Under the pieces are notes generated by a model. That model was not told where the DNA came from. It made no database searches and saw only the letters and a list, made by a program, of their open reading frames with translations. The translations under genes and the position numbers were made by a program. 48,113 bases of DNA from assembly GCA_900768265.1 (NCBI GenBank), contig CAAGCF010000002.1, positions 1 to 48,113 on the forward strand. The letters are read 5' to 3'. This document shows, piece by piece, positions 33,558-41,956 of the stretch. The DNA comes from an uncultured Collinsella sp. GTDB lineage: Bacteria > Actinomycetota > Coriobacteriia > Coriobacteriales > Coriobacteriaceae. Every line of letters starts with the position of its first letter. Positions within the stretch are counted from its first letter, which is position 1.

Positions 33558-34775
33558 ATGAACAGTGACGCCAAGCTGCAAATCTTGATCGAGGCCCTGG
33601 CTGCTGCCGGGGCCTCGGCGTTGGCAATCGATGGGCATGGACACGTGGCGATTTCGACCATGGATGATGCCGTGCTCGAGCAAGATGTCGCGGCATTTGT
33701 CGCCGAGCGCCTGGGGCGCGTGGGCAACGGCACGCGCCTGGTGATGGGGCATGCGGGAGGGCGCTTGAGCCTCACGGTGCGTCCGGTCGCCAAGGAATAC
33801 GGCGCGCTTTGGGTGGTCGTGGTCCGTGAGGTGCACGGCGTGGCGGCACACGCGGGTATTGAGTGGCTTAACGCAGATGAGGTCGAGGCGCGCTACGAGG
33901 CAAGCACGTACGGCATTGTCGAGGGTGCCGCTGCGGTCGCTGGCCCCGTCTGCGAAAGCTATGCCCGCGGCGTGCCCCTCATGTTGGAGGGCGAGCTGGG
34001 TGCTGGCCAGGCAGAGATTGCAAAACGCCTATATCTGGATGGGCCTTATGCTGACGAACCCTTTGTGTCCGTGGCGCTTGACGAGCTCACAGATCGCGGC
34101 TGGCGCCATCTGCTCAAAAGCTCGGAATCGCCGCTGTTCCAGGCAAGGCTGACCCTTTGTATTGGCGGCTGGCATGCACTTTCGCCGCAGCGTCTGCGCG
34201 AGCTTGTCTCTACGATGACCGACACGGCGCTGGCCGCGCGTTGCCATGTGGTTCTGACGGCAAACGATATGCCGGGCGGTGGCGAAAGCGATCAGGCCGC
34301 TTTTGTAACCGAGCGCTTGGCCTGCGCAGTAAGTGTGGCGCCCGCGATTGCCGAGCAGGGTGGCGCATCGAAAAAGGTTGCGCAGTATTTGTCGTATCTG
34401 TCAGATGTCTTTGGAACTGCCGCTCCGAGTATGTCCGAGGAGGCCGCCTCGACGCTTAACGGCTATCGCTGGCCACGCAACTATCTGCAGCTTCGCGAGG
34501 TCTCGGAACGACTCTATATATTAGTAGGGTCGGGTGTGGCGGAGCGCGCGGTGGCGGAGGAGGTGCTCGCCCAGGAGGACGTCATCAAAACCGCAACCTT
34601 TGGCGCTCCGACGCTCGACAGCGACCTGTATATCCTGCGGCCACTGGCCGATACCGAACGCGACATCGCGCGGCTGGTCGTAGGCTACCTTCAGGGCAAC
34701 CGGACCCGCGCTGCCGAGGTGCTGGGAATAAGCCGCACGACCCTGTGGCGCTTGCTGAAGGACGATGACCGCTGA
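33558..34775 (+). CDS. NtrC-type (sigma-54 activator-like) regulator with degenerate AAA+ domain
   Basis: Protein with the order of a bacterial enhancer-binding protein: a regulatory N-terminus, a central AAA+ region and a C-terminal Fis-type helix-turn-helix (RTRAAEVLGISRTTLWRLL). The Walker A position reads GELGAGQAE in place of GESGTGKE, so the catalytic lysine is missing, and no GAFTGA loop is visible. WPRNYLQLREV matches the WPGNVRELRN motif. Length 405 from ATG 33558; start uncertain because the ribosome binding site is weak. Sigma-54 is not expected in Actinobacteria, so it may act with sigma-70 or bind DNA without ATPase activity. Confidence 0.7.
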   Translation: MNSDAKLQILIEALAAAGASALAIDGHGHVAISTMDDAVLEQDVAAFVAERLGRVGNGTRLVMGHAGGRLSLTVRPVAKEYGALWVVVVREVHGVAAHAGIEWLNADEVEARYEASTYGIVEGAAAVAGPVCESYARGVPLMLEGELGAGQAEIAKRLYLDGPYADEPFVSVALDELTDRGWRHLLKSSESPLFQARLTLCIGGWHALSPQRLRELVSTMTDTALAARCHVVLTANDMPGGGESDQAAFVTERLACAVSVAPAIAEQGGASKKVAQYLSYLSDVFGTAAPSMSEEAASTLNGYRWPRNYLQLREVSERLYILVGSGVAERAVAEEVLAQEDVIKTATFGAPTLDSDLYILRPLADTERDIARLVVGYLQGNRTRAAEVLGISRTTLWRLLKDDDR

Positions 34776-34859
34776 GCGAGGCGCCCGTGACCGCATGCGG
34801 CGCGTGTGCTACAGTCCAAAGCAGTAATGTTTCGATTGTGTTACGGCGTGCGGGGGCGT

Positions 34860-35444
34860 ATGGCGGAGACTTCAAAACCAAACCGGAATAGACGGAGCAC
34901 GGCTCCAGTTAACCGCCGCACGACGTCCCGGACGTGGGGCAAGCACGCGTCGGGGTTCGACGGTTCGTTCAAGCGCACCAAATACGGCTATCCTTCGGCA
35001 AGCGCCCGCTTGGCCATGCAGGCCGAGTCATCGCTGAGGGGGCGCAAGCGCGTGGTGGGCTCTAAGCTCAAGCACGACGGGACGCTGGGCTATATCAGCC
35101 GCGGTGCTGCCCGCCGCAGTGGCCTCAATCCTGCTGGTTGGCATCGCTATGTGCCGATTGCAGTTGTTGTTGCGGCGATTGTGATCGCACTTGCCGCACT
35201 CGGCTACGCCGGCGGCGGGGTCGACCTGAGCGCGATGTTCAAGTCTGCTGAGCTCGCGCATGCCGGCACGGAGCTTGTCGAGGGCGCTCAGGCACAGACG
35301 GGCGTGGCGCCTCAGCGCGGTATTGTTGCCGCTGCCGCAACGATCGCCGATGCCCAAAAGGGCGAGGATACGGACAGCGAGGTTAGCGAAACCAGTGCAA
35401 ACGGCGTGGATTCGCAGGCCGCGCCTGTAACACAAGGCCAATAA
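34860..35444 (+). CDS. Hypothetical single-pass membrane protein
   Basis: Not recognised. The 194-residue product has a very basic N-terminal half (about residues 1-90, Arg/Lys/Ser rich), one hydrophobic segment near residues 94-114, and a Thr/Ala/Gln-rich outer tail. The charge pattern predicts an N-in, C-out topology. Start 34860 is used because CGGGGG lies a few bases upstream. The neighbouring genes form a sortase module, so a cell-envelope role is possible. Confidence 0.55.
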   Translation: MAETSKPNRNRRSTAPVNRRTTSRTWGKHASGFDGSFKRTKYGYPSASARLAMQAESSLRGRKRVVGSKLKHDGTLGYISRGAARRSGLNPAGWHRYVPIAVVVAAIVIALAALGYAGGGVDLSAMFKSAELAHAGTELVEGAQAQTGVAPQRGIVAAAATIADAQKGEDTDSEVSETSANGVDSQAAPVTQGQ

Positions 35445-35481
35445 GTCACAGAACCATCACACTAAGTTGCTGTTTGGGGCC

Positions 35482-35557
35482 AATGAGTGAGCAAAAAAGC
35501 AGCAATGTTGTTTCATATAGAACTCATTAGTCACAATTTACAAAAAAGGGCTATACT
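35482..35557 (+). promoter_or_regulatory. Promoter region of the SPATG-anchored protein gene
   Basis: TATACT at 35552-35557 is a candidate -10. AATGAGT (35482-35488) and ACTCATT (35522-35528) are an inverted repeat upstream of it. The gap 35445-35604 contains nothing else clear. Confidence 0.45.
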
Positions 35558-35604
35558 ACTAGGCACTTAAAAGTCCACAAGCTGCAAGTTGAGGAGTACC
35601 TAAC

Positions 35605-36168
35605 ATGAAGAAGAGATTCATGGCAGCACTGAGCGTTCTCGCTCTTGCCCTGGCTCTGCCCGTGGCTGCTTTCGCCGCCCCGAGCCCTGCCAACACCACC
35701 GCCACCGGCGCCAACAACGTGACCGCCAGCGTTAACAACGCTAACGTCAAGGTTGTTTCCACCACCAAGAACGCCAAGGGCACCCCTGCCGGCGCCAACG
35801 TGGTCGCTTCCTTTGAGATCACTGAGACCGTCGAGGGCACCGTTTCCGAGTCCAACCCGCTGACCGTCACCTTCACCCTTGGCAAGGCTTATGCCAACGC
35901 TAAGGTTACCGTCTATGTCCAGCACAACGACGGCACTACGGAGCAGCTGAACCTGACCGCCGACAACAACGGTAACGTTGTCTTCAAGGTCACCAAGCTC
36001 TCCACCTACACCATCGTGGCTGAGAAGACCGCTGCTGGCGCTGCTACCACCGACAACGGTGCTAAGTCCCCGGCTACCGGCGTGAACACCACCGCTGTTG
36101 CCGCTGTGGCTGCTGTTGCCGCTGCTGGCGCTGCCTGCGCTTTTGTTGCTCTTCGCAAGAACAACTAG
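35605..36168 (+). CDS. Cell-wall-anchored surface protein with SPATG sorting signal
   Basis: Secreted protein of 187 residues: signal peptide about 1-25, an Ala/Thr/Asn-rich middle with one likely beta-sandwich segment (about 66-140), and a C-terminal sorting signal SPATG at 155-159, a hydrophobic run (164-182) and a positive tail RKNN. SPATG fits the (S/P)PxTG signal of Clostridioides difficile sortase B. Sortase B is encoded immediately downstream. GAGGAG precedes ATG 35605. Many Thr/Ser are possible glycosylation sites. A terminator at 36197 lies between it and the sortase gene, so it may be the more abundant product. Confidence 0.85.
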   Translation: MKKRFMAALSVLALALALPVAAFAAPSPANTTATGANNVTASVNNANVKVVSTTKNAKGTPAGANVVASFEITETVEGTVSESNPLTVTFTLGKAYANAKVTVYVQHNDGTTEQLNLTADNNGNVVFKVTKLSTYTIVAEKTAAGAATTDNGAKSPATGVNTTAVAAVAAVAAAGAACAFVALRKNN

Positions 36169-36196
36169 CACACACACGGTTTCAACCGTAAGATTT

Positions 36197-36227
36197 AAGG
36201 ACCCGTACTTGTGCGGGTCCTTTTTTT
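36197..36227 (+). terminator. Terminator after the SPATG-anchored protein gene
   Basis: AAGGACCCG and CGGGTCCTT arms with an eight-base loop, followed by TTTTT. It lies before the sortase gene, so read-through could set the ratio of substrate to enzyme. Confidence 0.85.
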
Positions 36228-36254
36228 GGCCGATTTACAGGGTAAGGGAACACC

Positions 36255-37073
36255 ATGGCACAGCAGCCGCAGGGCAAGCATATGGAAGTTAAGCATATGG
36301 GCGACTCGGACAAAAAGCGTCGCGCCACGATACTCAAGGGCGTTTTCGTAGTGTTGTTGCTGGTCGCAGTCGGCTGCGGCGGCTACGTGCTCTATATGAA
36401 TCATCTAGAGCAGCAGCGCGCCGAGGAGATGAGTGCAACAGGCAAGCCCGCCACGAAGGTCGAATCAAAGGGCAAGGAGCTGCCGGACAACCCCATCGAC
36501 TTTGCACCGCTCATTCAAGAGAATGCCGATATCTATGCGTGGCTCTACATTCCGGGTGCGGATATCAACACGCCCTTGCTGCAGAGCACGACGGACGACC
36601 TGTTTTATCTGGACCACGACAAGGACGGCAAGTACGACCCCTACGGCACAGCGTTTAGTCAGATGGCAAACGCTCGCGACTTTAGCGATCCCGTCACGGT
36701 GATCTACGGTCATGTGAACGGCGGCGTGTTCCACAACTTGCATAACTTTGAGGACGCGGACTTCTTTAACGAGAACGGCGAGTTCTATATCTACACGCCG
36801 GGCCATATTCTGACGTACAAGATTGTCTCGGCCTATCAATATGACGACCGCCACATTCTCAACTCGTTTAACTTTGCCGACCCTGCCGTGCGCCAGGACT
36901 ACTTTAATTCGGTCTGTAATCCGGACGCATTGCTCAAAAATGTACGTGACGGCGTGACACTTGATGCAGATAGTAAGATTGTGCAGTTGAGCACCTGCAT
37001 GCTCGATAGCTCGCAGGGCAACTCGCGCTATATTGTTAGCGGTGTGTTAACAAGCGACCAGGAGACAAAATAG
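36255..37073 (+). CDS. srtB: Class B sortase
   Basis: Membrane transpeptidase that cleaves a sorting signal and links proteins to the cell wall. It has a hydrophobic segment at 28-48, catalytic H153 in YGHVNGGVFHNL, C248 in LSTCMLDS and R258 in GNSRYIVSGVL. The YAWLYIPG and DYPLLQ-like patterns fit class B. Length 272. AAGGGA precedes ATG 36255. It lies after its likely substrate gene and three bases before the LCP gene. It is the only sortase seen in the window. Confidence 0.9.
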   Translation: MAQQPQGKHMEVKHMGDSDKKRRATILKGVFVVLLLVAVGCGGYVLYMNHLEQQRAEEMSATGKPATKVESKGKELPDNPIDFAPLIQENADIYAWLYIPGADINTPLLQSTTDDLFYLDHDKDGKYDPYGTAFSQMANARDFSDPVTVIYGHVNGGVFHNLHNFEDADFFNENGEFYIYTPGHILTYKIVSAYQYDDRHILNSFNFADPAVRQDYFNSVCNPDALLKNVRDGVTLDADSKIVQLSTCMLDSSQGNSRYIVSGVLTSDQETK

Positions 37074-37075
37074 TC

Positions 37076-38353
37076 ATGAACCCCCGTGGCAAGCACTTTA
37101 TCGATGCGGTGGATCCCGACGAAAATCAAGTAAACAATCCCGAGCAGCAGGTTCAGGATGTGGCGGAGCCTGTCGAGCCTCAATGGGAGACCAAAGGCAC
37201 TCCGACGCCTCAACCTGACGAAAAATCCCAGAGCAAGGCCGAGGCTCCGTCCGACGCATCGGCAAAGACCGATGAAGCTGCGGCGCAGCCTGTTGATGAG
37301 GTAGAGTGGCCTTCGCTTGATGAGGCGGCACCTCAGCGTCGTCGACGCTCCAAGGAGTCGATTAAGCGCATCAAGCGCCGCCGCCGTATCCGTACGCTGC
37401 TGATCGTGCTGCTCGTGATTGGTGCGGTTGCTGCTGCCGGCTGGGGCTTTGTGAATCACAGCGTGAACCAAGGCAAAAAGAAGATTGAGGAAAAGACCGA
37501 AAAGGTCATTAAGGCCAAGGGCGACACCATTGCCTATAACGGCAAGAAGTATGCGCTCAACAAGCATATGGCCACGGTGGCGTTTATCGGTTTTGATGGC
37601 CGCAATAACGATGACGGCACCCAGAAGGGCCAGTCCGATACCGTGATGGTCGTAGCGCTTAATACCGGCACGGGTGAGGCCCGCGGCATTATCATCCCGC
37701 GTGACAGCATGGTTGCCGTAGATACGTATTCCAATGGTTCGTTTGCCGGCCAGGTGACCGAGCAGCTGTGCTTGCAGTTTGCCTATGGCACCGATGGCGA
37801 CAACTCATCGGCACTGACGGCCGCCGCTGCCTCGCGCGTGCTCGATAACATTCCGGTCGACTATTACTACACGCTCAACATCGAGGGCGTGGCACCCATT
37901 AACGATTCCATCGGCGGCGTAACGCTGGTACCCACGCAGACTGTGCCGGGCACCTCGGTGGTCGAGGGCCAGGAGACCACGCTGTTTGGTACAACGGCGG
38001 AAAAGTACGTGCAGTGGCGCGACACGACGAATCTGACGTCTTCGCTGGATCGTACGGCGCGTCAGGTGAGCTACGTGCAGGCGTTTGCATCGAAGGTGCT
38101 CAGTAGTGCCAAGAGCAACCCTGCCATGCTCATCAGCCTGTATCAGGCCATGGGTGACTATACGTGGACCAATTTGGGTCTCGATGAGTTCAGCTATCTG
38201 GCGACCACGATGCTCGAGCACGGCCTGACTTCGTTTGATGTCGTGACGCTGCAGGGCACCATGCAGCAGGGCGACACCTTCGCCGAGTTCTATCTTGACC
38301 AGGACAACGTAAAGCAAACGGTCGTCGACACCTTCTACCACCCCGTTAATTAG
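37076..38353 (+). CDS. LytR-CpsA-Psr (LCP) family protein
   Basis: Membrane-anchored transferase that moves glycopolymers to peptidoglycan or, in some actinobacteria, to a surface protein. An acidic 100-residue cytoplasmic part with a cluster of Arg/Lys leads to one membrane segment (about 106-124), then the LCP domain with SDTVMVVALNTGTGEARGIIIPRDSMV and YTLNIEGVAPINDSIGG. Length 425. Its start is two bases after the sortase stop, with AGGAG 10 bases upstream, so it is co-transcribed with srtB. Confidence 0.9.
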   Translation: MNPRGKHFIDAVDPDENQVNNPEQQVQDVAEPVEPQWETKGTPTPQPDEKSQSKAEAPSDASAKTDEAAAQPVDEVEWPSLDEAAPQRRRRSKESIKRIKRRRRIRTLLIVLLVIGAVAAAGWGFVNHSVNQGKKKIEEKTEKVIKAKGDTIAYNGKKYALNKHMATVAFIGFDGRNNDDGTQKGQSDTVMVVALNTGTGEARGIIIPRDSMVAVDTYSNGSFAGQVTEQLCLQFAYGTDGDNSSALTAAAASRVLDNIPVDYYYTLNIEGVAPINDSIGGVTLVPTQTVPGTSVVEGQETTLFGTTAEKYVQWRDTTNLTSSLDRTARQVSYVQAFASKVLSSAKSNPAMLISLYQAMGDYTWTNLGLDEFSYLATTMLEHGLTSFDVVTLQGTMQQGDTFAEFYLDQDNVKQTVVDTFYHPVN

Positions 38354-38360
38354 CTGCCCA

Positions 38361-38392
38361 GGTGCCGGATGTCAACAGTGGTTCACTCGATG
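38361..38392. repeat. Weak hairpin after the LCP gene
   Basis: GGTGCC and GGCACC enclose a stretch with GATGTCA repeated (38368, 38388). A second hairpin, TCCGCCGTTC/GAACGGCGGA at 38433-38456, covers the nitroreductase stop and may terminate both converging genes. Confidence 0.5.
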
Positions 38393-38443
38393 TCAGGCAC
38401 CAACAGCGAGCGGCCCGCGCAGCGTCAACGGGTCCGCCGTTCG

Positions 38444-38971
38444 TTAGAACGGCGGAACATACACGACGTTGTCGCGGCGCGGCTTTGCCTCGGGAAGCGT
38501 GCCCTCGGCGTAGCCCAGAATGCAGTTGCCCACACCGCGCAGGCTTCCGTCGGCGGGCAGACCCCACTTGGCCAGCAGTTCCAGTCCCTCGGGCGAGTCA
38601 AAGACCTCGTGCGCGCGGTGGATCCAACACGAATCGACGCCCAGCGCATAGGCTGCGTTGAGCAGGTTGCCCATGGCGAGTGAGCCGTCTTCCAGGTGCG
38701 TGGGCACGCTGCGGTCGACGAGCACCACCACAACGGTCTTGGCGCCGTAGAAGGGATCTCCCTCGCTGCCCATAACTTGGGCGTTGAGCTGCGAGAGGCG
38801 CTCGACGGTTGCGGGGTCGGTGACGGCGACGAATGTGACCGGCTGGCGTCCCATGCCGCTCGGCGCGTACTGGCCAGCTTCGATAATGCGTGCGAGCTTT
38901 TCTGCCTCGACGGGGCGATCGCTGTATTTGCGGCAGCTGCGGCGGTGGATGAGCGCTTCGATGGTCTCCAT
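38444..38971 (-). CDS. Nitroreductase-family oxidoreductase
   Basis: FMN-dependent NAD(P)H oxidoreductase of the small nitroreductase superfamily. The 175-residue product starts METIEALIHRRSCRKYSDRPV, a typical RRSxRxY flavin-binding start, and has APSGMGRQPV and the GVDSCWIHRA segment. Start at 38971 is supported by GGAGG four bases upstream; the frame is open to 39097 but that part lacks family similarity. Physiological substrate unknown. Monocistronic, converging with the LCP gene. Confidence 0.9.
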   Translation of the reverse strand: METIEALIHRRSCRKYSDRPVEAEKLARIIEAGQYAPSGMGRQPVTFVAVTDPATVERLSQLNAQVMGSEGDPFYGAKTVVVVLVDRSVPTHLEDGSLAMGNLLNAAYALGVDSCWIHRAHEVFDSPEGLELLAKWGLPADGSLRGVGNCILGYAEGTLPEAKPRRDNVVYVPPF

Positions 38972-39114
38972 GTGTCCTCCTGACGTTGGTTTCGATGCCT
39001 CGTTCTTACCCGCCGAACCAAAATCGTAATCGCGCAGCCGGCCCCAAACAACGCAAGCTACCAAGTGGAAAAGCTGGTTTGCATAAAACTTCAGCAAGAA
39101 TGTGACAAACCGGT

Positions 39115-39137
39115 GGGATGATTAAACGTTTTATCCC
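39115..39137. promoter_or_regulatory. Palindrome between nitroreductase and small unknown gene
   Basis: GGGAT and ATCCC flank an AAACGTTT centre over 23 bases. A second palindrome GCGCCA/TGGCGC is at 39229-39243, just before the GGAGG site of the next gene. Gap 38972-39262 shows nothing else firm. Confidence 0.4.
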
Positions 39138-39262
39138 GTCTACCCTGCGGTTTTTTACCACTTGCCTAAATGATGCGCGCATAAGCTCTGATAAAGGTTT
39201 TACTAAAGGAGTGCCAACGTTTATCAACGCGCCATGGTGGCGCCGGGCCAGGAGGTAACATC

Positions 39263-39553
39263 ATGTTCCAGGCTGGAGATGTCGTCGAGACCGACTTCGA
39301 AGGATTTCTGAAGCTGCTGCGTTCCAAGACGCGCGCTTTCGTGTCGATCAACGATCACGAGTACTACATCACGCACACCGATGGCTATTGGCGTGTTCAG
39401 GATTGCGAGGCCCTCAACGATAAGGGCCACTTTACTGACTGCTCCGAGCTGGTCAACACGGTCTGCGAGGTCGTCGAACTGCCGTGGATCTGCGGCAAGA
39501 GCCTGCACGACAGCTTCTCGGGCGCCACGGTCTACGAGGCCGTCGCTGCTTAA
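39263..39553 (+). CDS. Conserved-looking small hypothetical protein
   Basis: Not recognised as a known family. The 96-residue product is soluble and acidic with four cysteines, and has an alternating hydrophobic pattern (RAFVSINDHEYYITHTDGYW) that suggests a small alpha-beta fold. GGAGG lies eight bases before ATG 39263. Its own terminator follows. Function unknown; the gene has normal codon use, so it is likely real. Confidence 0.75.
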   Translation: MFQAGDVVETDFEGFLKLLRSKTRAFVSINDHEYYITHTDGYWRVQDCEALNDKGHFTDCSELVNTVCEVVELPWICGKSLHDSFSGATVYEAVAA

Positions 39554-39579
39554 CAGCCAACAATCGATATTCTCTCGCA

Positions 39580-39615
39580 ACCGCCGGCGCCGCCCCCGCA
39601 CCGGCGGTCTTTTTT
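39580..39615 (+). terminator. Terminator after the small hypothetical gene
   Basis: ACCGCCGG and CCGGCGGT arms with a 13-base loop, followed by CTTTTTT. Confidence 0.9.
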
Positions 39616-39663
39616 GTCGATATGTTGCATAGGTCGCACGTCTTGTACGGCCGCCCTTGACGA

Positions 39664-39714
39664 TAGTCAAAACTCGGACTAACCTGAAACTACAATTAGT
39701 CAAAACTCGGACTA
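39664..39714. promoter_or_regulatory. Two identical 18-bp repeats upstream of marR, candidate operators
   Basis: TAGTCAAAACTCGGACTA occurs at 39664-39681 and 39697-39714, 33 bases apart. Each is itself an inverted repeat TAGTC-N8-GACTA. A TACAAT (39691-39696) lies between them. The second copy ends four bases before ATG 39719. This is the expected arrangement for a MarR repressor site. Confidence 0.75.
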
Positions 39715-39718
39715 TCGA

Positions 39719-40231
39719 ATGGTGGGAGAGATGGATTGCGCGGTTACGTTGGTCGATTTTGACCGGATGCTCAACGGGCTTGACCGTATTTATTCGGAGT
39801 TCGCGCGCACCTGCGGGCTTTCGGACTGCGCCTACTGGATGCTCGTCGACACGAGTGCAGCGGGCGGAAGCGTTGCCGTGAGTCGGCTGACAAGTGAATG
39901 GTTCTACAGCAAACAGACCATCAATTCGGCGATCAAGACGCTTAGGGCGCGAGGGCTTGCGACGTTGGAGTTTGCCGAGGGCAGTCGTAAGAACAAGGTT
40001 GTGCGACTGACCGAAGAAGGTATGCAGTTTGCCAAGCGCTACGCGTTGCCGGCGCAAAAAGCCGAGCAACAGGCATTCGAGGCGCTCGAGCCGTGGGAAC
40101 AGCGCGAGATTATGCGCTTGGTCGGTAAGTTCTCCCATGTTCTTAATGAAGAGTGCGAGGCATTTAAACGGCAAGTGGCCGCCGAGAACGAGGCTGACGA
40201 TAAGGGCGAAGGGGAGACATGCGACTCTTAA
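39719..40231 (+). CDS. MarR-family transcriptional regulator
   Basis: Winged-helix dimeric regulator; the DNA-binding region is around SRLTSEWFYSKQTINSAIKTLRARGLATLEF, then a wing and dimer helices. Length 170 from ATG 39719. This start has no ribosome binding site and could be leaderless; ATG 39731 is in frame but its GGGAG is only two bases away. The end overlaps the ABC transporter start by 13 bases, so it is the first gene of an exporter operon and probably represses it. Confidence 0.87.
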   Translation: MVGEMDCAVTLVDFDRMLNGLDRIYSEFARTCGLSDCAYWMLVDTSAAGGSVAVSRLTSEWFYSKQTINSAIKTLRARGLATLEFAEGSRKNKVVRLTEEGMQFAKRYALPAQKAEQQAFEALEPWEQREIMRLVGKFSHVLNEECEAFKRQVAAENEADDKGEGETCDS

Positions 40232-41955
40232 TGAGGTTTATGAGGCCGTATCGCGGGCTGATTACGGTGACGCTGTTTGTGCTGCTGATAGACAACGTCG
40301 GTACGCTGCTCGTGCCCACGATGTTGGCGAACATGGTCAATACGGGCATTACGACGGGTGATGTCGACTACATCCTGCGCAACGGTCTGTACATGCTTAT
40401 CGCGACCGGCATGGCCAGCGGCGGCGCGGTGCTGGGCTGCTATCTTTCGGCCCGTCTGGCGGCCAATGTGGCCTGCGACATCCGCAACGCCGTCTACGAT
40501 AAGTCGCTCGAGCTGTCCGCCAGCGACTTTGAGCGCTTTGGCACGGGTTCGATGATCACACGCTCGCTCAACGACATCAACGTGATTCAGCAGGCTATCC
40601 TTCAGACGATTCAGCTAGTGCTGCCGGTGCCGTTCTTGGCCGTCGCGGGCATCATCTTTGCCTGGTTTATCGATCCTGCCATGGGCACGCTGCTGGGCGT
40701 GGTCGTTGCGGTTGTGCTGGTGGCGGCGGTCTTTACCGTTGCCAACGCCGCGCCGATCTTTATGCGCCTGCAGAGCTTTATCGACCGCATGAACGTGGTG
40801 CTGCGCGAGAACATCGTGGGCGTGCGCGTCATCCGCGCATTTAACAAGGAGCGCCACGAGGAGCAGCGCCTGGACGAGGTGTTTAGCGATTACGCGGCCA
40901 ATGCCATCAAGGTCAACCACCTGTTTGTGGGTCTCGACAGCTCCAGCTTCTTTTTGATGAACATCGCCGAGGTGGCGGTGTTGTGGGTGGGCGGCAACCG
41001 CGTGGGCGTCCATGCCATGCAAATCGGCAGCATCTCGGCCGTGCTGGAGTACGCGCTTCTGATCCTGTTCTTTGTGATGATGGCGCAGATGGTAGTACTG
41101 ACGCTTCCGCGCGCCGCGGCGTGCCTCAACCGTGCGCAGCAGGTGCTCGAAATCGAGCCGAGCATTGTGGACGGCAAGGCTACGCTGGGCGACGGGGCGC
41201 CTGAGTCCGCAGATGGGGCCGACGCGGTGGCCGTGTTCGACCACATGTCGTTCCGTTTTGACGATGCCGACGAGGACACCCTGTGCAACCTGAGTTTTGC
41301 CTGCCGCCGCGGACAGACGACCGCGATCGTGGGCTCAACGGGCTCGGGCAAGTCAACGGTGGCCAAGCTCTTGCTTCGCTTTCACGATGCCACGAAGGGC
41401 ACCATTCGCCTGAACGGCATCGATCTGCGCGACCTTTCGCAAGACGACATCCGCGGGCGTATCGCCTATGTGCCGCAGAAGGCATGGCTGTTCTCGGGTA
41501 CGGTGGCAAGCAATCTGCGCTTTGGCAACGAAGACGCGACCGAGGCTGACATGCTCCATGCGCTGGAGGTTGCCCAGAGCACCTTTGTGCTCGACCAGCC
41601 CCAGGGGCTCGATACGCCGGTGGCCCAGGGCGGCACGAACTTCTCGGGCGGTCAGCGCCAACGCCTGGCGATCGCCCGCGCGCTCATGAAGCATGCCGAC
41701 CTGTATATCTTCGACGACAGTTTTTCGGCTCTGGACTTTAAGACCGATGCGGCACTGCGCCATGCGCTGCAGGACGAGACGTGTGATGCCGCGGTGCTCA
41801 TCATCGCCCAGCGCATCTCGACTATTTTGCATGCCGATCAGATCGTGGTGCTCAAAGACGGCGAGGTCGTGGGCCTAGGCACGCACGACGAGCTCATGGA
41901 AACCTGCGAGGTGTACCGCGCTATCGCGGAATCGCAGATGAAGGGAGGTGAGTAG
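40219..41955 (+). CDS. ABC exporter half-transporter (MdlA/LmrA type)
   Basis: Membrane domain with six hydrophobic segments, then an ATPase domain. Walker A is VGSTGSGKST, signature FSGGQRQR, and Walker B LYIFDDSFSALD, where the usual catalytic glutamate after the Walker B aspartate is an aspartate. That is the noncanonical half in heterodimeric exporters. Length 578. The ATG overlaps marR by 13 bases; GGGGAG upstream. Pairs with the next gene. Confidence 0.92.
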   Translation: MRLLMRFMRPYRGLITVTLFVLLIDNVGTLLVPTMLANMVNTGITTGDVDYILRNGLYMLIATGMASGGAVLGCYLSARLAANVACDIRNAVYDKSLELSASDFERFGTGSMITRSLNDINVIQQAILQTIQLVLPVPFLAVAGIIFAWFIDPAMGTLLGVVVAVVLVAAVFTVANAAPIFMRLQSFIDRMNVVLRENIVGVRVIRAFNKERHEEQRLDEVFSDYAANAIKVNHLFVGLDSSSFFLMNIAEVAVLWVGGNRVGVHAMQIGSISAVLEYALLILFFVMMAQMVVLTLPRAAACLNRAQQVLEIEPSIVDGKATLGDGAPESADGADAVAVFDHMSFRFDDADEDTLCNLSFACRRGQTTAIVGSTGSGKSTVAKLLLRFHDATKGTIRLNGIDLRDLSQDDIRGRIAYVPQKAWLFSGTVASNLRFGNEDATEADMLHALEVAQSTFVLDQPQGLDTPVAQGGTNFSGGQRQRLAIARALMKHADLYIFDDSFSALDFKTDAALRHALQDETCDAAVLIIAQRISTILHADQIVVLKDGEVVGLGTHDELMETCEVYRAIAESQMKGGE

Positions 41956-41956
41956 C

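Noticed and set aside
39211..39258. A 15-codon GTG ORF with tandem Trp codons ending at the GGAGG site of the 96-residue gene
   Set aside because: Its AAAGGAG overlaps the GTG itself, leaving no proper spacing, and no Trp genes follow. Retained only as a curiosity.
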